IMG/VR virus record: IMGVR_UViG_3300033144_001700
Location: 1-64,000 of that record
Length of the DNA: 64,000 nucleotides
Reading direction: 5' to 3' (one strand)
Origin: a virus
The notes under the pieces are model-generated. The model did not search any database. It was not told where the DNA came from and saw nothing but the letters and a program-made list of their open reading frames with translations. This document shows, piece by piece, positions 55,760 through 63,867 of the stretch (its first letter is position 1; each line of letters begins with the position of its first letter). Both the position numbers and the translations under genes were made by a program.

Positions 55760-58030
55760 CTACGCCTTCGTCAGTTGACGTGCTACTGATGCCGCGATCT
55801 CGCCGCTGGCTTTCACGACCACGTTTTCGATCTCGTGACTCAACAACTCTTCAAGCTCCGGCACTCCCAAAGATGTCGCGTGTTTCTTCATCGCGTGTCC
55901 ACCGACAGTGACAACGTTCAACCCAGGGTAGCTCGCCAGTATCCGTTTGATCATCTTCGCGATCAACGCTGTCGGCTCGGTGTCGCCTAGATCGATCTCG
56001 ATCTTGATGCCGGTCGTCGCCTTCGCTTCCTCGGTCAACGCTAATTGCTCTTCGCCTTCGACTGGCGGCTCGCCCATCTTCTCGATCAACTCTTGGCGTT
56101 CCTTCCACAAGTTATAGCGCCATTTCTTGCCGTACTTCTTGTTCGGCTCGTACGCCTTCAGAGTTGCCCAACTGATCCCGATCTCGGCATCGACCTTGAT
56201 CCTCGGCAGTCCTTCGATCTCCATCGACATCGCTTCCGTGATGATCGGTATGATGTCCTGCGGCTTCACCGACTTGTGAATTTCCCACGTCTGGCTGTCG
56301 TGCGTCTGAAGGATCAGCTTCGCCAGGTCTTCCGGCCACAGTGCGGATACGGCGAGCGGCGTCTTGACCAATCCTGTCTTGTGGTAATCCGCCGCCGTGC
56401 CTTGCACGATCCGGTTGACACTGGCGCGCTCGGCCTTCGACGCTGCACCCTTGCCACGCATAAAGAACTCCGGCACGACTTGCCATCTGCCAAAGTGCGT
56501 CACTACTTTCTTGATGACGCGTGCGCGGTCGCGCGTGCGCTGACTCCACTGTTGCATCTTCGGTCGCGCTGTGTAGAACGCCGCCAGGTCGCGCTCGGCT
56601 TCGGCTTCGCTGGTCTCGTTCCGCGTCGCCAGCAGCTTCGCGCCGCCGCCGTACAGCAGCAAGTAATTCCACGTCTTCGCTTTGCGCCGGAGCGTCGGCG
56701 TCACGTCATCGTAATCAACGTGCGCCACTTCACTCGCCGTCTGTTTGTGAACGTCAAGGCCAGCGAGATAATCCCTGACGATCTTGTCTTCACCGGACAG
56801 CGCCGCCATGATGATGTACTCGATCTGAGCGTAGTCGAACTCGATCAAATAGTAATCGTCCTCGGCGACCACGACATCGCGTGGCTTGACTTGAATCTTG
56901 TAAGTCGATCCGTCCAGCCGGATGATCTTCCATTCCTTCATCTTCGACACGTTCTGCATATTCGGTTCGCTCGAAGAGAACCGACCGGTAGTCGCGCCGG
57001 TCTGGTTGTAGTTGGTGTGGACTCTGCCGGTGTGCGGGTTGACGTTCTTGATGATGTCGCCAGCCATCTTGCTCAGGTTGCTCGTCATCGATCGATACAT
57101 CGCCACGTTGTGACAGACTGGATATTCGTCGGCCAATTTTTCCAGAACGTCCTTGCCAGTGCTCGGCTCCTTGGTCGTCGGCGATCGCGCCAGCACCGGG
57201 AGTCCCATCCGATTGAAGAGCACGTCCGCCAACTGTAAAGGCGATCCGATGTTGAACTCGACGCGCTCTTCCAACGCCTGTTCGATCTGATCGTAGATGA
57301 TCTCCTTGACCTTCTCAGCCTCAGTCTTCACGTAGTTGATCAGTCGCGCCAGGTAATCGGGATCGACCTTCGCGCCGTACCCTTCGATCCTCTGAACCAC
57401 CGGCCACAGCTTTTGCTCTAGTCGATGCACGTATCCGTTGTGCGGTGTCGCCTTCGCTCGCGATGCAAATTTGTTGTGGACTCTCAGCGCGAAGTCAGCA
57501 TCTTCGCCAGCGTAATCAGTAGCCTCTTCGATCAGGATCGTGGCGAAATTCCTGTCAGCCTCTTTCATCCTCGGTGGGAACAACTCAGAGAACGTCGTCA
57601 TCCGATACTGAAACACAGCCATGACGATCGCGTCGAGACTGAACCGCTCGAAGCCTTCGCCAACAACGTAGACTTCGAGCATCGCATCGATCACGGTTTT
57701 GGGTCTGACCTTTAATCCAGCGGCGATCATAAACCGCGTATCAAACTTGGCGTTGTACATCACCAAGATTTTGTTGCTTTCGATGATCGGCCTCAACGCT
57801 TCGATCACCAACGCCGCGTCTAAGTTCTTGCCCTTGTCATGCGCGACCGGAACGTACCAGGCCTCGCGCTCGTGAACGCTGATCGCCCAACCAACGATGA
57901 AGTCGCGGTCAGCGTCGAAGCCGCTAGTTTCCAAGTCTATCGCGATCGTGTCAGCTTGACGCAACTGGCGCATCATCACGCGCAGTTTCTTCTTGGTGTC
58001 TACGGTTCGGTATCTAGCTCCGGTCGTCAA
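55760..58030 (-). CDS. polA: Family A DNA polymerase (PolA-like)
   Basis: 756 residues if started at the TTG at 58030; an internal GTG ATG ATG 17 codons later is another possible start. Exonuclease motifs: IAIDLETSGF (Exo I), MYNAKFDTRF (Exo II) and TDYAGEDADFALRV (Exo III). Polymerase motifs: A FDYAQIEYIIMAAL, B RRKAKTWNYLLLYGG (Tyr where E. coli has Phe762) and C LQTHDSQTWE (His-Asp kept; the usual Glu is Ser). No 5' nuclease domain. A C-terminal extension of about 130 residues (TTGIKIEIDLGDTEPT and on) is unusual. It is the likely replicative polymerase. Confidence 0.92.
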   Translation of the reverse strand: MTTGARYRTVDTKKKLRVMMRQLRQADTIAIDLETSGFDADRDFIVGWAISVHEREAWYVPVAHDKGKNLDAALVIEALRPIIESNKILVMYNAKFDTRFMIAAGLKVRPKTVIDAMLEVYVVGEGFERFSLDAIVMAVFQYRMTTFSELFPPRMKEADRNFATILIEEATDYAGEDADFALRVHNKFASRAKATPHNGYVHRLEQKLWPVVQRIEGYGAKVDPDYLARLINYVKTEAEKVKEIIYDQIEQALEERVEFNIGSPLQLADVLFNRMGLPVLARSPTTKEPSTGKDVLEKLADEYPVCHNVAMYRSMTSNLSKMAGDIIKNVNPHTGRVHTNYNQTGATTGRFSSSEPNMQNVSKMKEWKIIRLDGSTYKIQVKPRDVVVAEDDYYLIEFDYAQIEYIIMAALSGEDKIVRDYLAGLDVHKQTASEVAHVDYDDVTPTLRRKAKTWNYLLLYGGGAKLLATRNETSEAEAERDLAAFYTARPKMQQWSQRTRDRARVIKKVVTHFGRWQVVPEFFMRGKGAASKAERASVNRIVQGTAADYHKTGLVKTPLAVSALWPEDLAKLILQTHDSQTWEIHKSVKPQDIIPIITEAMSMEIEGLPRIKVDAEIGISWATLKAYEPNKKYGKKWRYNLWKERQELIEKMGEPPVEGEEQLALTEEAKATTGIKIEIDLGDTEPTALIAKMIKRILASYPGLNVVTVGGHAMKKHATSLGVPELEELLSHEIENVVVKASGEIAASVARQLTKA

Positions 58031-58568
58031 GTCGCGCTGGCTCCGGTGCTCTGCCTTGGTTCTGGTAGTGACTCCCTAGGTCGCGATGGCCGTACGGTTT
58101 CGCTGGCGGTTTGATCGTCTCGAAACTGATCTGCGCGATCCGCATCCCAACATCAAGGATGATCGGACGTGGTGACAGGTTGAACATTTCCAGCGTAAGC
58201 CAGCCAACAAAACCGGGATCGACGTAACCGGCAGTTGCGTGGACGATCAAGCCTAGCCGACCGATCGATGACTTACCTTCCAACCTTCCAACCAAATCGG
58301 TCGGCATCGTGATTCGCTCGCGCGTCGCGGCCAGGACAAACTCCATCGGGCGGATCGTGTACTGCTTGTCCGCCACGCACGTTGACCCAAGTTCGTGCGA
58401 CGGCGGTCTGTCAGCCAGCACGATCGGCGTGTCCAAATTGTAGTGCATCCAGAACTCGTCGCCTAACGTCACGTCGTAGCTCGACGGCTGCAAGTTCGCC
58501 GCTTTGTAAGGATCAATGATCTGTTGATCAATCACGCGGTGAAATATCTGTTCGTCGTTAAGTATCAT
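58014..58568 (-). CDS. dcd: dCTP deaminase
   Basis: 184 residues, ATG overlapping the TGA of the TOPRIM gene. Signature GRLEGKSSIGRLGLIVHATA then GYVDPGFVGWLTLEMFN matches Dcd (S-S-x-G-R, H-x-T-A-G-x-x-D-P-G-F). Turns dCTP into dUTP; with ThyX and RNR it supplies thymidine. Whether it is bifunctional with dUTPase activity cannot be decided. It overlaps the polymerase gene's start region by 17 bp. Confidence 0.9.
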   Translation of the reverse strand: MILNDEQIFHRVIDQQIIDPYKAANLQPSSYDVTLGDEFWMHYNLDTPIVLADRPPSHELGSTCVADKQYTIRPMEFVLAATRERITMPTDLVGRLEGKSSIGRLGLIVHATAGYVDPGFVGWLTLEMFNLSPRPIILDVGMRIAQISFETIKPPAKPYGHRDLGSHYQNQGRAPEPARLDDRS

Positions 58569-59197
58569 TCCCACACTTCCCGTATCTTGCCATCGGCGAT
58601 AGCAGTGTAACTGTTGTCGGCATCGCTCGCCAGGTCGATCACGTTTCGCTTGTTTCCCTTAGCGAAATAGCTGGACGGGTCTTCGTTGTCAACCAAGATG
58701 ACGTTGGCACTAATGTTGTATCGGCTCTTCCACTCGTCTCGAAGACTCACGATCTCTAGCGCCCTGTTCTGTCCGGCCTCGTCTCCATCAAGCCAGAACG
58801 TCACGTCGCGAGCGAACAACCCGATCAACGCCAACTGGTGCGGCGACGGCTTAGAGGTCAGCATCCCGACCACGTTCTTGATCCCTGCCTTATGCACCGC
58901 GATCACGTCGGAGAATCCTTCCACGAACCACGCGTGATCCGCGTCTTTGATTTCCTTGACGGTCTTGTTGAACCCGTAAAGAACAGTGTGCGGTCTAGCG
59001 TGTGGCGGGACGATCTCGTACTTCCGACCTTCAATGGTGAGCATCCGAATAACCGTGAACACGTACAGGCCACCTAGCGTTCTGACAGGTACGATGATTC
59101 GCGTAGTACCGGCTTTCACTTCCCACTCGCTAAGGTCGGGAGCGGTTAAGCCGTGGTCGTCGTACCACTGAGTCAAACGAGCAATCGCCGTAGACAT
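58565..59197 (-). CDS. TOPRIM-domain protein, primase-like
   Basis: 210 residues from the ATG at 59197 (MSTAIARLTQWYDDHGLTA). TOPRIM: Glu in WFVEGFSDVIAVHKAGIKNV and Asp pair in FWLDGDEAGQNRALEI. Upstream LYGFNKTVKEIKDA resembles the region before TOPRIM in DnaG-type primases. No zinc-binding N-terminus and no helicase domain. It likely acts as a short primase or nuclease-like nucleotidyl enzyme. The end overlaps Dcd by 4 bp and the start overlaps the delta-like subunit gene by 25 bp. Confidence 0.75.
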   Translation of the reverse strand: MSTAIARLTQWYDDHGLTAPDLSEWEVKAGTTRIIVPVRTLGGLYVFTVIRMLTIEGRKYEIVPPHARPHTVLYGFNKTVKEIKDADHAWFVEGFSDVIAVHKAGIKNVVGMLTSKPSPHQLALIGLFARDVTFWLDGDEAGQNRALEIVSLRDEWKSRYNISANVILVDNEDPSSYFAKGNKRNVIDLASDADNSYTAIADGKIREVWE

Positions 59198-60045
59198 TCT
59201 CTGTAACCCGTCATTCCGCTGTACGTCTCCATCCTTATCACTTCGGCCAACATCTTGAACCAATAGTTCGCCCTCTTCGTTCTGGCCAGCGAGACAAGCC
59301 GACCGGCTACAAACTGATGACATCCGGCGCGCTGCGCTAACTCTTGTATCGGCAGACGCGCGTCGATGTTCTCACTGATGATGATCAACTGATGCAGTCG
59401 CTTCTTGATTTGCGTCGTCAATGCGTCGTCAGTATGAGCGAATCGGATCACGAATTTCTCGGCCAATGAATCGGATAAAGAATCGGTCGATACGATCTCG
59501 CGGATCGTCCGCGACTCCGGTTCATCGAACACTGCGAAGAGATCAAGGTACCTGACGATCGCGTCGATGTCTGCGGCACATCGATCAACCAACCACTCGG
59601 CATCCTTCGGCGACAGTCCTTCGATCTCACAGTATCGCTGCGTCGCTCCAGGCGTCAACTCATTGCAGTCGATGTACAGCACACGCTTGTCGCTCGGAAT
59701 CCAACGCTTCTTGTTCTCATCTCGAACTCGATCCGCGACCAGCGTGAGGAAAACGTTAGGCGACGGCTCGGCCAGGTACGCGTCAAGTCGGCGTAGCCAA
59801 TCGCCTTCTAGCTGCACGTTCTTGTACACGACCATCCGCGAGCGGACTAAGACGTCCGGCTCGGCCAGCTTCATCAGTAGAGCTTTGGTGTTCTCTTCCG
59901 TCGCATCGGAGTAAACAACTTCTTCAGGTTCGATGCGCACGATCAACTCGTCTAGGGCTAACTGCCGGAGCGCCGCGCTGTCGCCACCGATAACGGTGAG
60001 CATCCGCAACGGCTGGCCATCGATGAATTGGACGAACGTGGCCAC
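59173..60045 (-). CDS. holA: DNA polymerase III delta-like clamp loader subunit
   Basis: 290 residues from a GTG. The layout fits HolA: N-terminal non-hydrolysing ATPase-like domain (MLTVIGGDSAALRQLALDEL; VYKNVQLEGDWLRRLDAYLA; NVFLTLVADRVRDENKKRWI), central VDRCAADIDAIVRYLDLFAV and a C-terminal helical collar with QIKKRLHQLIIISENIDARL and QELAQRAGCHQFVAGRLVSL. It opens the clamp ring in the loader complex. With DnaX, the delta-prime-like gene and the beta clamp, the window encodes the core of a bacterial-type loader. Confidence 0.75.
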   Translation of the reverse strand: MATFVQFIDGQPLRMLTVIGGDSAALRQLALDELIVRIEPEEVVYSDATEENTKALLMKLAEPDVLVRSRMVVYKNVQLEGDWLRRLDAYLAEPSPNVFLTLVADRVRDENKKRWIPSDKRVLYIDCNELTPGATQRYCEIEGLSPKDAEWLVDRCAADIDAIVRYLDLFAVFDEPESRTIREIVSTDSLSDSLAEKFVIRFAHTDDALTTQIKKRLHQLIIISENIDARLPIQELAQRAGCHQFVAGRLVSLARTKRANYWFKMLAEVIRMETYSGMTGYRECLRRLLV

Positions 60046-60053
60046 TGAGAAGC

Positions 60054-60167
60054 CTAACCGTCTATGCGTAGGTGTCGATCGCGGCCCTGTCTTCGCGCCA
60101 AGGCTAGCGTCGCTCGTACGATCTCGTCATCGCTTGCGTCGTTAATCGGCTCGCCTAGCTCTTTCAT
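60054..60167 (-). CDS. Small charged peptide
   Basis: 37 residues from ATG at 60167 (MKELGEPINDASDDEIVRAT and on to HLRIDG); a TTG eleven codons upstream is another possible start. Longer frames further upstream overlap the zinc protein gene. Mostly helical. Supported only by its frame and position. Confidence 0.35.
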   Translation of the reverse strand: MKELGEPINDASDDEIVRATLALARRQGRDRHLRIDG

Positions 60168-60456
60168 CCGATCCCTGAGTCTTTGGATTAGTTCCTGCAA
60201 CTCTGGCTTTGACCGCGCACTGGATTGAGCAATAAACGTTCGGCGGCTTGATGACCTTGACATCACCGCAGTCCGCCAGGGCGCATCGTCGGTACCGCCG
60301 TTTGACTTCGGCTGCACACGCAAAGCTGCAATACTTTGATCGTTTGATTCTGGATGGTGCGACGTAATAGATTTCGTCACACGGCTCCGGCATCCCGTCC
60401 GTTGCCGGTCTCGTACAACGCAGCAACGCTCCCGTTCTTGGCTGGTCGCGCGGCAT
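60142..60456 (-). CDS. Zinc-binding protein
   Basis: 104 residues. Cys pattern: LLRCTRP, EPCDEI, YCSFACAAEV, CALADC and NVYCSIQCAVKA, at least eight Cys in pairs, typical of small zinc domains with two binding sites. Basic residues between them (IKRSKYC; KRRYRRC) fit nucleic-acid binding. Start ATG directly follows the TAG of the gene before. Confidence 0.6.
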   Translation of the reverse strand: MPRDQPRTGALLRCTRPATDGMPEPCDEIYYVAPSRIKRSKYCSFACAAEVKRRYRRCALADCGDVKVIKPPNVYCSIQCAVKARVAGTNPKTQGSDERARRAD

Positions 60457-60738
60457 CTAATATCCTGCATAACCGCTCGGCTCGATCAAGCCGCGCGACA
60501 TCCCGCATTTGATGCAGTGCTGTATCGCGAACTCAACCATCAACCGTTCCTCACCTTCCGCGCTAGTCGCCATGCTCTTCTTGACTCGCTCAAGATCGAG
60601 CCGCTGTTCACCTGTTCCTCTGACCATCTGATCGCCACATTCAGGACACTCGTCAGGCCACTCGCTGAACTCTGCGTTCGGGCAGTCCGCTGAAGGGCGG
60701 CTGTCGAAGTAAACTTCGTCTTCGTTGAACGATCTCAT
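60457..60738 (-). CDS. Zinc-ribbon-like protein
   Basis: 93 residues. DECPECGDQMVRG and HCIKCGMSRG give two CxxC pairs about 40 residues apart; one more Cys precedes them (SADCPN). Between them lies a helical linker (LDLERVKKSMATSAEGEERL). Resembles small zinc ribbons near replication genes; function unknown. It overlaps the delta-prime-like gene by 4 bp. Confidence 0.6.
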   Translation of the reverse strand: MRSFNEDEVYFDSRPSADCPNAEFSEWPDECPECGDQMVRGTGEQRLDLERVKKSMATSAEGEERLMVEFAIQHCIKCGMSRGLIEPSGYAGY

Positions 60739-61430
60739 CTCGGCATCCTTGCGATCGCTTCGGCTGTCAACACCGCCGCGCTTACTGGATCACTCACCGC
60801 GTGCATCGCCGCGAGCACCTTTCCTATCTCTTGTGTTGGTATGGCCTCGATCACCTTGAACCGCAACGCAGTGATCGTGCCACTGGTTGCGGTCGTTGCG
60901 ATCTTGGCACAGAACTCGAAGTCGCGAGCCTTCGCCGAATCGATCAACGCGCCAGCTTTACTGAACTCAGATTCAGGTGGCACTCGATCCGGTTGCAGTC
61001 CTTGTTGAATCAGCTTCGCGGATCGAGCCGCGTTCGACGGAGCCATCCCGCGCTTCGCCAGGTCAGCGACGACAGTGGCGTAATCCGGTATCTCGAAATC
61101 GTGGATCGTGCATCGACTTAGCAGCGGCACCGACAGGTCTTGCTTACTCTCGGACACGATCACAATCTTGGCATCCAGTGGCGGCTCTTCGACCAGCTTC
61201 AGCATCGCCGACATCACCGCCTTACTTGATCCGGCCACGTCAAAGATTGCGACACGTCCAGTGGAATTCTTGTCGGTCGGCTTGATCTCCAACCACTCGC
61301 TAGCGTCCTTCACGTCCGCCAGTCTTAGCGGCGCTGAGAACCGCCGCACGTCCGCTTCCTTGGCCCAGGCGTAGGCAACCTTATCAACGTGCCTCAACCG
61401 CGCTGGCTGGTAGCCTGTCGCGAGGATCAT
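60735..61430 (-). CDS. holB: DNA polymerase III delta-prime-like clamp loader subunit
   Basis: 231 residues; ATG overlaps the sigma gene's TGA. A longer frame upstream lies inside that gene and is not used. Signature at residues about 85-130: SSKAVMSAMLKLVEEPPLDA followed by SVPLLSRCTIHDF, the delta-prime/DnaX pattern 'LLKxLEEPP ... SRC'. There is no Walker A, as expected for the non-hydrolysing delta-prime subunit. It contributes the arginine finger to its neighbour in the loader. Assigned from sequence signature plus the co-occurrence of delta-like and DnaX genes. Confidence 0.72.
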   Translation of the reverse strand: MILATGYQPARLRHVDKVAYAWAKEADVRRFSAPLRLADVKDASEWLEIKPTDKNSTGRVAIFDVAGSSKAVMSAMLKLVEEPPLDAKIVIVSESKQDLSVPLLSRCTIHDFEIPDYATVVADLAKRGMAPSNAARSAKLIQQGLQPDRVPPESEFSKAGALIDSAKARDFEFCAKIATTATSGTITALRFKVIEAIPTQEIGKVLAAMHAVSDPVSAAVLTAEAIARMPR

Positions 61431-62020
61431 TTCGCAGCTATAAGCTGCTGGCGCAATCGCCGCATCGGGACAGTCTGCATCAGGTCGGCGAACTGTTGAC
61501 CGATCGCCTGTCGGCTGTAGCCGTGAGCCTTGGCGATATCGGTGTGACTGATCTTGCCGTCGAGTCTCACTTGCTCGATCAACTCGCGGAACAACCGCGC
61601 AAGATCTTTGGTCTGTGTTGACGGCAACTCGCTCAACTGAAGATAGACTTCGGTGAGCATCACGTTGATCGCAGGGATCGTGGTCGCCTCTTCCAAATCG
61701 GAAGTTATCGACGTGTCCGGCTTGCTGTCTTCGTCCGGCTCGGCGATGATCTCTCGCGTGTGCCGCTTCGCCAGGGCGCGCTTGGCTGAAAGGATTCTCA
61801 CGCGGATGTGGCCGTAGATGTACGTCGCAAACTTGGCGCGTGACGCGCGGTACTTCTTCAAGTACTCGCCCTCGAACAACGACGCGAAAATGTCGGCGAC
61901 GATTTCGTCCAGGTCGGTTCCGACAAACCCTGAACGAGCACACATCGAACGTACTCTCGGTTCCCACTCTCGGTAGAACTTGTCGAAGTTGCGGGTTGCC
62001 TGTCGGGTTGCCTTTGGCAT
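61427..62020 (-). CDS. Sigma-70-like regulator
   Basis: 197 residues with its own promoter (62059-62087). Residues about 10-80 have the sigma region-2 pattern (FYREWEPRVRSMCARSGFVG, DLDEIVADIFASLFEGEYLK, AKFATYIYGHIRVRI) and a C-terminal helix-turn-helix in ISHTDIAKAHGYSRQAIGQQ. It looks like an ECF-type factor and is the third sigma-like gene in this window. The spacing of the two domains is wider than in many ECF factors, so a repressor-like role is not excluded. Confidence 0.65.
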   Translation of the reverse strand: MPKATRQATRNFDKFYREWEPRVRSMCARSGFVGTDLDEIVADIFASLFEGEYLKKYRASRAKFATYIYGHIRVRILSAKRALAKRHTREIIAEPDEDSKPDTSITSDLEEATTIPAINVMLTEVYLQLSELPSTQTKDLARLFRELIEQVRLDGKISHTDIAKAHGYSRQAIGQQFADLMQTVPMRRLRQQLIAAK

Positions 62021-62058
62021 CCTAGCTCCTTTGGTTTACGGGTGTGCGATGCGCACAA

Positions 62059-62087
62059 ACTTTACCTCTTCGTTTCCAGTTTGTCAA
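62059..62087 (-). promoter_or_regulatory. Sigma-70-type promoter of the right-hand sigma operon
   Basis: TTGACA (62087-62082), 17-base spacer, TAAAGT (62064-62059) on the minus strand, directly after the terminator of the histone-like gene. It leads into the sigma-like, clamp-loader and zinc-protein genes. Confidence 0.75.
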
Positions 62088-62096
62088 AACGGGAAA

Positions 62097-62118
62097 CGAG
62101 CCGGTGTCACCCGGCTCG
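62097..62118 (-). terminator. Rho-independent terminator
   Basis: CGAGCCGG and CCGGCTCG pair over 8 bp around a 6-base loop (62105-62110), followed by TTTCCCGTTTTG on the minus strand. It ends the histone-like gene. Confidence 0.8.
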
Positions 62119-62135
62119 AATCCTGTGCTGACAAG

Positions 62136-62714
62136 CTAGTCCAGCAGCTTGACGCCGCCCTTAGACTTCTTGGCCTTCTTCGGCTTGGCCGTCGCCTTCG
62201 TCTTCGGCTTCGCGGCCTTGGCCTTTTTCGCCTTGGCCTTTTTCGCCTTGGCCTTCGGCTTGCCCTTGCCGTCGAACGCACCGTCGAACTCCGGCGTGCT
62301 CTTCGACTTGCCGCGCTTCTTCGTCGGCGGCGTGATCCCGGCGTACTTGACCATCTCGCCGCGACCGATCTTGATCTTCGCGCCGGTCTCGGTGTTCTTC
62401 AGGACGAAGTACTTCTTCAGGGCCGCGCCGGTAACCGACTTGACGCCTTTGGGATCGTACTTCTCGCCGACCAGTTCCCACGGCCCTGCGTCGGTGATCA
62501 GTTCCTTCATCCTGATCATCCGCGTCACGCCAGGTGACCGGCCTTCGCTCTGGTTCGGACGGGTGCCGGGAGCGTACTTGAACCGCTTGTCCGGCTTGCC
62601 AGAGTCGGCGATCGGGATGCCCTTCGCGTTGACCGCCCCATTCTTGCTCGCCTTCACCTTCGGCTTCGCCGTCTTCGCCTTGCGAACCTTCTTCTTGTCC
62701 TTGACCTTCACCAT
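62136..62714 (-). CDS. Histone H1-like basic protein
   Basis: 192 residues with a globular middle (RMIRMKELITDAGPWELVGE; KKYFVLKNTETGAKIKIGRG, about residues 65-120) between a short basic N-terminus and a long Lys/Ala/Pro-rich C-terminus (PKAKAKKAKAKKAKAAKPK). Resembles the tail of H1-like DNA-condensing proteins. Possibly compacts or protects phage DNA, or binds RNA. The same type of basic tail occurs in the SSB. The middle part matches no family I recognise. Confidence 0.65.
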   Translation of the reverse strand: MVKVKDKKKVRKAKTAKPKVKASKNGAVNAKGIPIADSGKPDKRFKYAPGTRPNQSEGRSPGVTRMIRMKELITDAGPWELVGEKYDPKGVKSVTGAALKKYFVLKNTETGAKIKIGRGEMVKYAGITPPTKKRGKSKSTPEFDGAFDGKGKPKAKAKKAKAKKAKAAKPKTKATAKPKKAKKSKGGVKLLD

Positions 62715-62797
62715 TCCGCTCTCCTTCCAATCGTTTGCTTCTTGTCTAGGTATAGCTGTTCGCGCTCGATCGCGCTAGTTCTCACCATCCGCGCCCC

Positions 62798-63799
62798 TTA
62801 AATCCTTTTGATCTCGGCGAAGTCAACCACGTTCGGCTCGCTGCGATCCAAACGGTACCGCAGGATGCGCGGGTGCCGGACTCGACTACCCTTGCTCCAT
62901 CCCTGCATCTCTAGCTCGACCACGATCCCCGATGCGATGATCTCCGTCTTGACCATCGGCATCAGTTGATCGCTAAGCTCAGCGCGCTTGGCGTCATCCC
63001 CAGGCACCACTGTGCAGATCGCCTGAAGCTCGCCGGTCGCACTGTTGAGCACTGCGACTTCCAGAGCACCGATGCAGTCGGCCCACTTACCGCCAGCCTT
63101 GCCGTACTCCCATCCGATGACGATCGCGTCAACGGTCTCTGACTGCTTGATCTTCAGCCACGCGCGGCTCGCTGTGTAGTTGGCGTTCGGGTCTTTGATG
63201 ACGACGCCCTCGAAGCCTTGTTCGTAGCAGACCGCCAAGATTTCCTTGCGGCGCTCAACGTCACAGCCCGTCCACTGCGGAACGATCTTGACGTACTCGC
63301 TGTCGATCAAATCAACGATGTCAACGAGTGACAGTTGGCGGTGCTCCATCGAGTCGCCGCGAAGATCGAAGCCGCCAGCGAACTGAACATCAAAGAGGTA
63401 AAGCACGGCCTTGCCGTAACTCCGTTGCACCTTCGCCGCGTTCTCTGGCGAAGAGCCGACCACTGACATCGTGCGACCGAGAGTGAATCCCTCTTCGTCC
63501 TGCATCAGAATCTCGCCGTCCAGAATCGAGTATCCGCCGAACGCTACCGACTCACCTAGCTTCGCCAGCGCTTCCGCGATGTGCGGGATGTTGTCGGTGA
63601 ACCGGTTGAACTGTCCGTCCTTGTTGAGCCTGCGGCTCGTGATCGTCACGGTGCCATCGTCTTCGATGTGGCAGATCGCGCGTGCGCCGTCCAGCTTAGG
63701 CTCGACGGTCGTGTGCCTCGGCGACTCGATAACGTTCCGGCCAATGAGTCCGCCAGCGTCGTTGTGCGCCTTCGGTGGTTTGCCTTCTATGAGTGTCAT
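62798..63799 (-). CDS. ATP-dependent DNA ligase
   Basis: 333 residues, ATG preceded by AAGGAGCTAGGAAATG. Adenylation motif TVEPKLDGARAICH (Lys nucleophile in K-L-D-G-x-R), motif III-like YSILDGEILMQDEEGF, motif IV EGVVIKDPNANY, and motif V AWLKIKQSETVDAI, followed by a C-terminal OB-type region. Seals nicks in phage DNA. It is compact (no N-terminal DNA-binding domain), like other phage ATP ligases. Confidence 0.9.
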   Translation of the reverse strand: MTLIEGKPPKAHNDAGGLIGRNVIESPRHTTVEPKLDGARAICHIEDDGTVTITSRRLNKDGQFNRFTDNIPHIAEALAKLGESVAFGGYSILDGEILMQDEEGFTLGRTMSVVGSSPENAAKVQRSYGKAVLYLFDVQFAGGFDLRGDSMEHRQLSLVDIVDLIDSEYVKIVPQWTGCDVERRKEILAVCYEQGFEGVVIKDPNANYTASRAWLKIKQSETVDAIVIGWEYGKAGGKWADCIGALEVAVLNSATGELQAICTVVPGDDAKRAELSDQLMPMVKTEIIASGIVVELEMQGWSKGSRVRHPRILRYRLDRSEPNVVDFAEIKRI

Positions 63800-63837
63800 T
63801 TCCTAGCTCCTTGACTCTAGTCCTCTTACCTGACGTG

Positions 63838-63867
63838 ATTATGCGCTTAGTTCTCAGGGTGTGTCAA
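63838..63867 (-). promoter_or_regulatory. Promoter of the ligase gene
   Basis: TTGACA (63867-63862), 18-base spacer, CATAAT (63843-63838) on the minus strand. It leads to the ligase gene with its AAGGAGCTAGGAAATG site. Confidence 0.8.

Noticed and set aside
56045-57238. 397-residue plus-strand frame opposite DNA polymerase
   Set aside because: It is antisense to a clear family A polymerase with all motifs in the minus strand.
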